Positions 27,089 through 32,829 of a stretch of DNA of 32,829 nt are shown here, piece after piece (the first letter of the stretch is position 1; each line of letters starts with the position of its first letter). The notes under the pieces are model-generated. The model saw only the letters and a list, made by a program, of their open reading frames with translations. It did no database searches and was not told the DNA's origin. The DNA comes from Dactylosporangium siamense (GTDB taxonomy: Bacteria > Actinomycetota > Actinomycetes > Mycobacteriales > Micromonosporaceae). The position numbers and the translations under genes are program-made. The stretch spans positions 1 to 32,829 of the forward strand of contig NZ_BONQ01000208.1 in assembly GCF_016862795.1 (NCBI RefSeq), in the 5' to 3' direction.

Positions 27089-28627
27089 ATGGCGGTGGCA
27101 GACCGCACGTCGGAGCTGACCCGCGCCCGACGGATGATCTTCGACGACCAGCTCGGCGAGGCGATGACGGTCATCGACCGCGTCCTGGCCCACGACCAGT
27201 CGCCGCACGACCGCGTCGAGGCGCTCACGCTGCGGCTCATCGCGCTGATCAACATGGGCAGCGCCGAGGACTACCCCGCGGCCCTCGACACGGCCCTCGC
27301 CGCCGCCCGCCAGGTCCAGGACCCCGCGCAATACGGTGAGCTGCAGGCCCTCGCCGCGATCGTCGCCCTGCGCGCCGGCTCCCTCGACCGCTGCGTCCGC
27401 GCCCTCGTGCACGGCTCCCGCGCGCTCGGCGCCGTCGAGCTCTTCGACGAGGCCACCGCGTGGGGCTGGCACAACCTGGCGATGGCGTACTCGTACACCG
27501 GCTTCCACGAACACGCCAACGCCGCCATGGAGAAGGCCAGGGAGGTCGCCGCCGAGGTCGGGGTCGAAACCGCCAACACCGACTTCGCCACCCCCCAGAT
27601 CCGGCTCCTGCACGCCGTCGAGCTCGACCACCGCGGCGACAGCGAGGGCTGCCAGCGCATCCTCCGCGACATCGTCATGGACCTGGAGCGCAAGCACAAG
27701 GACAACGACCTCGACAGGCTGCGCCCCATCGCCCGCGGCGCCCTCGGCTACGCGGTCCTGCGCCTCGGCACCCTCGGCATCCAGGGCCTCGTCACCGACG
27801 TCGACCCGTGGCCGCTGCTGGAGTCCGCCGGCATGTCGACCCGCGCCCGCGACCTGCGCACCCTCGGCGCCGTGTGCAAGGCGATCGCCGAGCGCCGACC
27901 GATCGAGGCCGTCGCCCGCCTGGAGACCGCCCACGTCAGCGACGACTCCCTCGGCCCGGCCGAGCAGCACCGCCTGCGGGCCCTGGCCCACCTGGGCACC
28001 GGCGACTACCGCACCGCCTATCACGCCGACCGCCACGCGTTCCGGGTGGCCAACATCCAGCCGGACCGGCTCCGCGACCTCTTCGTGGAAGGTGTCGCCG
28101 CGCTCCTGGACCACGAGGACCTCGTCCGGCGGGTCGACTTCCACCGGGGCGAGGCGCAGACCGACCCGCTCACCGGCCTGCCCAACCGCCGCTACCTGGA
28201 GGAGCACGTCACCAAGCTGTTCACCGCCGGCGGCCACGCCGCCCTCGGCGTCTGCGACCTGGACGGCTTCAAGCAGGTCAACACCCGCCACGGCCACCTC
28301 TCCGGCGACCTGGTCCTGCAGCGGGTCGCCGGCGTGCTCAACCGCGTGATGCGCAAGGGGGACTTCGTCGCGCGCTACGGCGGCGACGAGTTCGTCGTCG
28401 TCCTGCCCACCACATCGGCCGCCGAGGCCCGCGAGATCCAGCGCCGCATCACGGCCGCGGTCGCCGCGGAGGACTGGCAGGCGCTGGTCCCTGGGACACC
28501 GGTGGGGGTGACGATCGGCTGGGCCGGCCTGTCGGGCGAGGACTTCGAGTCGGTCGCCGAGGCGTTCGAGGCCGCCGACCATGCGATGCTCCGGGCCAAG
28601 ACCCCGCGCCCCCGGGCCGCCTCGTAA
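27089..28627 (+). CDS. Cytoplasmic TPR-like GGDEF diguanylate cyclase
   Basis: 512-aa protein predicted to make cyclic di-GMP. Residues about 1-345 are an all-helical, TPR-like region without transmembrane segments. The GGDEF domain (about 352-505) starts with DPLTGLPNRRYLEEH. The active-site motif GGDEF is at 431-435 and intact, and the product-inhibition I-site RKGD (422-425) is five residues upstream, so it should be active and feedback-controlled. The ATG has AAGGAGG with ideal spacing. The TPR region suggests control by protein partners. In streptomycetes c-di-GMP controls development through BldD; a similar role here is only inference. It interrupts the minus-strand prfA-prmC string and ends before a strong hairpin. 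Confidence 0.92.
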   Translation: MAVADRTSELTRARRMIFDDQLGEAMTVIDRVLAHDQSPHDRVEALTLRLIALINMGSAEDYPAALDTALAAARQVQDPAQYGELQALAAIVALRAGSLDRCVRALVHGSRALGAVELFDEATAWGWHNLAMAYSYTGFHEHANAAMEKAREVAAEVGVETANTDFATPQIRLLHAVELDHRGDSEGCQRILRDIVMDLERKHKDNDLDRLRPIARGALGYAVLRLGTLGIQGLVTDVDPWPLLESAGMSTRARDLRTLGAVCKAIAERRPIEAVARLETAHVSDDSLGPAEQHRLRALAHLGTGDYRTAYHADRHAFRVANIQPDRLRDLFVEGVAALLDHEDLVRRVDFHRGEAQTDPLTGLPNRRYLEEHVTKLFTAGGHAALGVCDLDGFKQVNTRHGHLSGDLVLQRVAGVLNRVMRKGDFVARYGGDEFVVVLPTTSAAEAREIQRRITAAVAAEDWQALVPGTPVGVTIGWAGLSGEDFESVAEAFEAADHAMLRAKTPRPRAAS

Positions 28628-28756
28628 CCCCGGGCACTGTCCCTTTTCGCCCCGAACGCGCGGCTACCGCCACCACCCTCGGGGTCCGCGCATCACGCTG
28701 CTGCTGCGACGCTGCGGTGATTGTGCGGTGACTCTGCTGTGATCGTCGTCGCGGGA

Positions 28757-28788
28757 CGGCTTTGATCAAGCGGTCATGATCAAAGCCG
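28757..28788. terminator. AT-rich 12-bp hairpin after the cyclase gene
   Basis: CGGCTTTGATCA (28757-28768) and TGATCAAAGCCG (28777-28788) form a perfect 12-bp stem with an 8-nt loop, in the 170-base gap between the cyclase gene and a convergent small gene. Likely a bidirectional terminator. The rest of the gap shows no clear feature. Confidence 0.65.
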
Positions 28789-28797
28789 CGGAGCCGC

Positions 28798-29004
28798 TCA
28801 GCGGACGGCGAGCAGGATCCGCGCGTTCTCCTCGCGGATGCGGGCGCGCTCCTGGTCGGCGCAGACGGCCGCCCAGGCGTTCGCCTTCGCGGTCGGGACG
28901 CGGTCCGCGCCCAGCATCGACAGGCCGACCTTGTAGATCAGGTCGGCTGCGGTGCCGACCACCACGCGCGGAGCTGAGGAAAGGTCGACGGTCGACGATG
29001 GCAT
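28798..29004 (-). CDS. Small hypothetical protein
   Basis: 68-aa soluble protein that I do not recognise. A hydrophobic, Ala/Val-rich first half (VVVGTAADLIYKVGLSML) is followed by a charged C-terminal helix (ADQERARIREENARILLAV). GGAGGGAC lies 5-6 nt before the ATG at 29002-29004, strong support for a real gene. A minus-strand TAGATT about 85 bases upstream could be its -10. It faces the cyclase terminator hairpin and lies downstream of prfA in the same direction. Confidence 0.7.
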   Translation of the reverse strand: MPSSTVDLSSAPRVVVGTAADLIYKVGLSMLGADRVPTAKANAWAAVCADQERARIREENARILLAVR

Positions 29005-29133
29005 GGCGTCCCTCCGGAAGGTCGGGTCGGCAGCGGTGATCACGATCGGTAAGCTCGTTCGGGTCGAAACGCTACCTGAATCTAGCCTGCCCGTGCATCG
29101 TTTCCGCTGTGTGACGTCTGCGTTAGACCCGCG

Positions 29134-30240
29134 TCACCCTCGGCTGAGCTGGTCGTCACCCGCCAGGCGGGCCTTGCGGTCGGCGTCTGCCAGGGCGTCC
29201 AGGACGCTGTCGAGGTCACCGGCCATGGCCAGGTCGAGGTTGTACGCCGTGTAACCGATCCGGTGGTCGGAGATCCGGTTCTGCGGGTAGTTGTACGTCC
29301 GGATGCGTTCGGAACGGTCGACGGTGCGCACCTGCGAGCGGCGGGCGTCGCCGGCCGCGGCGGCCGCCTGCTCCTCCGCGAGGGCGGCCAGCTTGACCTT
29401 GAGCATCCGCATCGCGCGGTCCTTGTTCTGCAGCTGGGAGCGCTCGTTCTGGCAGGACACGACGATGCCGGTCGGCAGGTGGGTGATCCGGACGGCCGAG
29501 TCGGTGGTGTTGACGCTCTGGCCGCCGGGGCCGGAGGAGCGGAACACGTCGATGCGCAGGTCACCGGAGTCGACCTCGATCTCGCCGGCCTCCTCGATCT
29601 CGGGCGTCACCAGGACACCGGCCGCGCTGGTGTGGATGCGGCCCTGGGACTCGGTGGCCGGCACGCGCTGGACGCGGTGGACGCCACCCTCCCACTTGAG
29701 CCGGGACCAGACGCCGTTGCCGGCCTCCGGGATGCCCCTGGTCTTGATCGAGACGGCGACGTCCTTGAAGCCGCCCAGGTCGGACTCCTGCGAGTCGAGC
29801 AGCTCGGTCTGCCAGCCGTGCCGCTCCGCGTAGCGCATGTACATCCGCAGCAGGTCGCCGGCGAACAGCGCGGACTCCTCGCCGCCCTCGCCCGCCTTGA
29901 CCTCCAGGATGATGTCCTTGGCGTCGTTGGGGTCGCGCGGGGCGAGCAGCTCGGCGAGGCGTTCCTCCAGGTGCGGGATCCTCGCCTCCAGGTCGTCGGC
30001 CTCCCCCGCGAACGCCGGGTCCTCGGCGGCCAGCTCGCGGGCGGCCGAGAGGTCCTCCCGCGCGGCGTCGAGCTCGCCCGACATCTTCGCGATCGGCGAC
30101 AGCTCGGCGAAGCGCCGGCCGGTCTTGCGGGCCAGGTTCTGGTCCGCGTGGATGCTCGGGTCGGCGAGCTTCTGCTCGAGCTCCTGGTATTCGGCGAGCA
30201 ATGCCCGCAGCCGCTGTCCGGAGGAGGTGTCGGTGCTCAT
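29134..30240 (-). CDS. prfA: Peptide chain release factor 1
   Basis: 368-aa class I release factor that ends translation at UAA and UAG. The PAT tripeptide (in RVPATESQG) is the stop-codon-reading PxT motif of RF1, distinguishing it from RF2. The catalytic GGQ is at 239-241 in [11 protein letters not shown]; its Gln is the target of PrmC. The N-terminal helical domain and the C-terminal part ([16 protein letters not shown]) are complete. The ATG has only a weak GGGGCG upstream. It follows rpmE after a strong hairpin. Confidence 0.97.
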   Translation of the reverse strand: MSTDTSSGQRLRALLAEYQELEQKLADPSIHADQNLARKTGRRFAELSPIAKMSGELDAAREDLSAARELAAEDPAFAGEADDLEARIPHLEERLAELLAPRDPNDAKDIILEVKAGEGGEESALFAGDLLRMYMRYAERHGWQTELLDSQESDLGGFKDVAVSIKTRGIPEAGNGVWSRLKWEGGVHRVQRVPATESQGRIHTSAAGVLVTPEIEEAGEIEVDSGDLRIDVFRSSGPGGQSVNTTDSAVRITHLPTGIVVSCQNERSQLQNKDRAMRMLKVKLAALAEEQAAAAAGDARRSQVRTVDRSERIRTYNYPQNRISDHRIGYTAYNLDLAMAGDLDSVLDALADADRKARLAGDDQLSRG

Positions 30241-30281
30241 GTCGCGCGCCCCAAAAAGGAAGAAACGGCCGGAAACAAAGT

Positions 30282-30327
30282 CGGCGCCCGCACCGGACCC
30301 CGGTCGAGCGGGGCGGTGCGGGCGCCG
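30282..30327 (-). terminator. Strong hairpin between rpmE and prfA
   Basis: A 14-bp perfect stem, CGGCGCCCGCACCG (30282-30295) and CGGTGCGGGCGCCG (30314-30327), encloses a smaller GC stem. In the transcribed direction it is followed by the T-rich ACTTTGTTTCC. It should end most rpmE transcripts and allow limited read-through into prfA. Confidence 0.75.
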
Positions 30328-30336
30328 GACGTGCAG

Positions 30337-30570
30337 CTACTTGGCGGTTTCGGCCTTCTTGGCCGCAGCCTTCGCGTACTTCTGCTGGAACTTCGCGACC
30401 CGGCCGGCGGTGTCGAGCACGCGCTGCTTGCCCGTGTAGAACGGGTGGCAGACGGAGCACGTCTCCACGTGGATCGCGCCGCCCTTGGCGGTGCTGCGGG
30501 TGGTGAACGCATTACCGCAGGAACAGGTGACCTCGGTGGTCGCATACTGCGGGTGGATGTCCGGCTTCAT
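30337..30570 (-). CDS. rpmE: 50S ribosomal protein L31, zinc-binding type
   Basis: 77-aa ribosomal protein of the C+ type. Cys16, Cys18, Cys38 and Cys41 (TCSCGN and TCSVCHPF) form the zinc site, and the PFYTGKQR motif follows. The C-terminal tail is Ala/Lys-rich. The ATG is preceded by AAAGGA about 9 nt upstream. Adjacent to prfA as in most actinobacteria. Its leader contains a 12-bp palindrome. Confidence 0.96.
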   Translation of the reverse strand: MKPDIHPQYATTEVTCSCGNAFTTRSTAKGGAIHVETCSVCHPFYTGKQRVLDTAGRVAKFQQKYAKAAAKKAETAK

Positions 30571-30601
30571 GGCCGCGGTCCTTTCGTCGTGGTCGCCGGG
30601 T

Positions 30602-30613
30602 CGCCATATGGCG
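30602..30613. promoter_or_regulatory. Perfect palindrome in the rpmE upstream region
   Basis: CGCCATATGGCG is a perfect 12-bp palindrome about 32 bases upstream of the rpmE start. A second near palindrome, TGACCGGGTCA, lies at 30652-30662. No known regulator consensus is matched with confidence; Zur, which often controls L31 genes, usually has an AT-rich site unlike this. Confidence 0.35.
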
Positions 30614-30763
30614 TGAACCGGAACCTGGTCTGGCCTTCGGTCAAGTCTGCCATGACCGGGTCACAGCACCTCAACCGGAGTCTGTAACGCCACACCCACC
30701 GCGGGCATTCCCCGCAACCGCGCCGCACCCGTTATAGCGTCGCGACCGCGAGCCGGGCTCACC

Positions 30764-30769
30764 TACGCT
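30764..30769 (+). promoter_or_regulatory. Candidate -10 of the RNA-repair cassette
   Basis: TACGCT (TANNNT) lies 10 nt before the RNA ligase ATG, giving a leader of only a few bases. No ribosome site precedes the ATG. The 209-base gap between rpmE and the ligase gene shows little else beyond the rpmE-side palindromes. Confidence 0.45.
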
Positions 30770-30779
30770 GGCCCGTGCT

Positions 30780-31838
30780 ATGAGCCTCCACATCGATGCC
30801 CTGTGTGACCCGGCGCTGCTGGCCGAGATGGCCCGCGGCGGATACGTGCGCACCCAGCGCCACCCCACGCTGCCCCTGCTGATCCACAACTACACCGAGA
30901 AGGCGCAGTACGAGAACGTCTGGAACGCGGCGACCCTCGCGTGCCGGGGCCTCGTCGTGCACGCCGGGACCGGGATCGTGCTGGCCCGACCGTTCACGAA
31001 GTTCTTCAACCACGGCCAGCCGGGCGTGCCGGAGATGGACTTCGACGGGCCGGTGCGCGTCACCGACAAGGCCGACGGCTCGCTGGGCATCATGTTCCCG
31101 ACAGCGGACGGCTGGGCGTTCGCGACCCGTGGCTCGTTCGACTCGGAGCAGGCGCGGCACGCGACGGCGCTGTTCCGGGACCGGTACGCCGCGCGCTTCA
31201 CGCCGCCCGACGGCCTGACGGTCCTCGTGGAGATCATCTACCCGTCGAACCGGATCGTGCTGGACTACGCCGGCCTCGACGACCTCGTGCTGCTCGGCGC
31301 GGTCGACATCGTCACGGGTCGCAGCCACGGCCCCGACGCGGTGCCGGGCTGGCCGGGGCCGGTCGTCGACACGTTCGAGCACACGACGCTCGCCGACGCG
31401 CTCGCCGCGCCGCCGCGGGACAACCGCGAGGGCCTGGTCGTGCACTTCACGGGGCCCGACACCCGACTGAAGATCAAGTATTCGGAGTACGTGCGGCTGC
31501 ACCGGATCGTCACCGGTCTCAACGCCCGGGTCGTGTGGGAGGCGGCCGGCGACGGCACCCTGGACACGCTGCTGGAGCCGCTGCCGGACGAGTTCACCGC
31601 GTGGGCCACGAAGATCGCCGACGGGCTGCGCGAGGAGGCCGCGGCGCTCGCCGCCGAGGTCGAGGCGGCGTACGAGGCGACCCTCGCGACCCTGCCGGAG
31701 GGCTGGGGGCGCAAGGAGTTCGCGATCGCGGTCTCGAAGCACCCGGCGCGCAGCTGCCTGTTCCTGCGCCTCGACGACAAGGACTACCGGGGGCTGCTGT
31801 GGCAGCGGGTCCGGCCGAAGGTGACGGAGGAGAGCTGA
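30780..31838 (+). CDS. T4 Rnl1-like RNA ligase
   Basis: 352-aa ATP-dependent RNA ligase that joins 3'-OH and 5'-phosphate RNA ends. The nucleotidyltransferase motifs are complete: Arg56 in ACRGLV upstream of the active site, motif I KADGSLG with the adenylated Lys97, motif III near Glu151 (EIIYPSNRIVLDY), motif IV REGLVVHF (Glu217) and motif V KIKYSEY (Lys231, Lys233). Spacing closely follows phage T4 Rnl1 (Lys99, 374 aa). A helical C-terminal domain (about 245-352) sits where T4 Rnl1 carries its tRNA-recognition domain. The stop overlaps the ATG of the kinase/phosphatase gene (TGATG), so the two proteins are made together. Biological target inferred: cleaved tRNA. Confidence 0.9.
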   Translation: MSLHIDALCDPALLAEMARGGYVRTQRHPTLPLLIHNYTEKAQYENVWNAATLACRGLVVHAGTGIVLARPFTKFFNHGQPGVPEMDFDGPVRVTDKADGSLGIMFPTADGWAFATRGSFDSEQARHATALFRDRYAARFTPPDGLTVLVEIIYPSNRIVLDYAGLDDLVLLGAVDIVTGRSHGPDAVPGWPGPVVDTFEHTTLADALAAPPRDNREGLVVHFTGPDTRLKIKYSEYVRLHRIVTGLNARVVWEAAGDGTLDTLLEPLPDEFTAWATKIADGLREEAAALAAEVEAAYEATLATLPEGWGRKEFAIAVSKHPARSCLFLRLDDKDYRGLLWQRVRPKVTEES

Positions 31839-32737
31839 TGGCGTCGCTGACCATCACCCGGGGTCTGCCGGCGTCGGGCAAGACCACCTGGGCGCGCGGG
31901 CAGGCCGGGCTGGTCCGGGTGAACCGCGACGACCTGCGCGGCATGATGCACGGCGGGCGGGTCGACGACGACGCGCGGCGCGGCCGGGCCGAGAAGGAGG
32001 TCACGCAGGCGCACCACGCCGCCATCGACGCGCTGCTGCTCGGCGGCGCCGACGTCGTGTGCGACGACACCAACCTGCGGGGCCGGGTCGTGCGGGAGCT
32101 CGCCGAGCTGGCCGCGAAGCACGGCGCGGCGTTCACCGTGCGCGACTTCACCGACGTGCCGGTCGACGAGTGCGTGCGGCGCGACGCGCTGCGCGAGGGC
32201 CCCGGTCACGTCGGCGAGGACGCGATCCGCTCGATGCACCAGCGGTACCTGGCCGGCCGCGCGCTGCCGTTGCCACTGCCGGTGCTCGACACCGCGGGTG
32301 TCGCGTACGAGCCGCCGCCGGACGCGCCGCGGGTCGTGCTCGTCGACATCGACGGCACGGTCGCGCTGATCGACGACCGCAGCCCGTACGACGTCAGCCG
32401 GGTCCGCTACGACCTGCCGAACGTGCCGGTGATCGCGGCGGTCCGGGCGATGCACGCGGCGGGGCACGAGATCGTGTTCTGCTCGGGCCGCACCGACGAC
32501 TGCCGCGAGGACACCGCGACGTGGCTGGACGAGCACGTGGGCGTGCCGTACACCGCGCTGTTCATGCGGGTCACCGGCGACCAGCGCCGCGACAGCATCG
32601 TGAAGCAGGAGATCTTCGACAAGGAGATCCGCAGCCGCTACCACGTGGTGGGCGTCTTCGACGACCGCCAGCAGGTGGTGCGGATGTGGCGGGCCCTGGG
32701 CCTGACCGTCTTCCAGGTCGCCGAGGGCAACTTCTAG
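31838..32737 (+). CDS. T4 Pnkp-like polynucleotide kinase/3'-phosphatase
   Basis: 299-aa end-healing enzyme, almost the same size as T4 Pnkp (301 aa). The N-terminal kinase domain has the P-loop GLPASGKTT with Lys15, and the NRDD motif (29-32) supplies the general base region; the lid Arg is near 114-120. The C-terminal HAD phosphatase domain starts at VDIDGT with nucleophile Asp170 and Asp172, and continues with CSGRTD (215-220) and FDDRQQVVRMW (Asp275, Asp276). It would phosphorylate 5'-OH ends and remove 2',3'-cyclic or 3'-phosphates, making ends ready for the upstream ligase. The ATG overlaps the ligase stop by one base and is preceded by GGAGGAGAG. Confidence 0.9.
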   Translation: MASLTITRGLPASGKTTWARGQAGLVRVNRDDLRGMMHGGRVDDDARRGRAEKEVTQAHHAAIDALLLGGADVVCDDTNLRGRVVRELAELAAKHGAAFTVRDFTDVPVDECVRRDALREGPGHVGEDAIRSMHQRYLAGRALPLPLPVLDTAGVAYEPPPDAPRVVLVDIDGTVALIDDRSPYDVSRVRYDLPNVPVIAAVRAMHAAGHEIVFCSGRTDDCREDTATWLDEHVGVPYTALFMRVTGDQRRDSIVKQEIFDKEIRSRYHVVGVFDDRQQVVRMWRALGLTVFQVAEGNF

Positions 32738-32741
32738 CACT

Positions 32742-32804
32742 TTTCCGATGATCCGGAAGACCTCGTGCACCCCTGGGTGGTCAGAGTCTTCCGGATCACG
32801 GAAA
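32742..32804 (+). terminator. Long hairpin after the RNA-repair cassette
   Basis: The left arm (32742-32761) and right arm (32786-32804) pair over 18 bases with a one-base bulge: TTTCCG with CGGAAA and GATCCGGAAGAC with GTCTTCCGGATC. The 24-base loop contains its own CACCC/GGGTG stem. It begins 5 bases after the kinase/phosphatase stop, so a terminator is the most likely role. The window ends 25 bases later. Confidence 0.7.
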
Positions 32805-32829
32805 CGGCGGCGGTGCTCCGCGAGGAGCA

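Noticed and set aside
32742-32804. Terminal inverted repeat of a mobile element at the right edge
   Set aside because: The arms are close together with a nested stem and directly follow a stop codon, which fits a terminator; no transposase or target duplication is visible.

Overview
The window is high-GC actinobacterial chromosome, most likely from Micromonosporaceae or a close relative (family-level inference). It carries a non-canonical mismatch-repair nuclease (NucS/EndoMS), a MurA with Asp in place of the catalytic Cys, an actinobacterial-type ATP synthase cluster flanked by DUF2550 and AtpZ/AtpI-like genes, and several promoters that appear to give leaderless mRNAs. No rRNA, tRNA, CRISPR array, insertion sequence or prophage gene was recognised. 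Gene density is very high and no gene-free stretch exceeds 300 bases.

Layout. Bases 1-8600 hold nucS, a DUF4126 membrane protein, an ethylmalonyl-CoA mutase-type B12 enzyme, a two-gene ABC-2 exporter, an orphan CHASE-PAS sensor kinase, a 3-hydroxybutyryl-CoA dehydrogenase and a small membrane protein. Bases 8800-12820 hold murA, a PduO-type cobalamin adenosyltransferase, a secreted discoidin/PQQ-propeller protein behind a LacI-type palindrome, and a DUF2550 protein. Bases 12835-22146 hold the ATP synthase genes on the minus strand in the order atpI-like, atpZ-like, B, E, F, H, A, G, D, then C. A secreted RTX-like gene lies in the opposite direction between atpD and atpC. Bases 22143-30570 hold the housekeeping string rpmE, prfA, prmC, sua5, LMW phosphatase, glyA (minus strand). 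It is punctuated by plus-strand accessory genes: a TPR-GGDEF cyclase, an SDR/DUF2867-like fusion and a small cysteine-containing secreted protein. Bases 30780-32737 hold a coupled pair, a T4 Rnl1-like RNA ligase and a T4 Pnkp-like end-healing kinase/phosphatase, followed by a strong hairpin.

How the genes work together. The minus-strand string joins translation (L31, RF1, its methyltransferase PrmC, t6A synthesis), one-carbon supply (GlyA) and energy conversion (F1Fo ATP synthase). The mutase and the hydroxybutyryl-CoA dehydrogenase fit C4/C5 acyl-CoA assimilation, and the adenosyltransferase could supply the mutase with adenosylcobalamin. The most noteworthy unit is the RNA-repair cassette at the right end: its two proteins have the activities needed to heal and reseal cleaved tRNA anticodon loops. 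The most unusual architecture is the ATP synthase locus, with an inverted RTX-like insert, an epsilon subunit lacking its C-terminal domain, and an intercistronic hairpin over the atpF ribosome-binding site.
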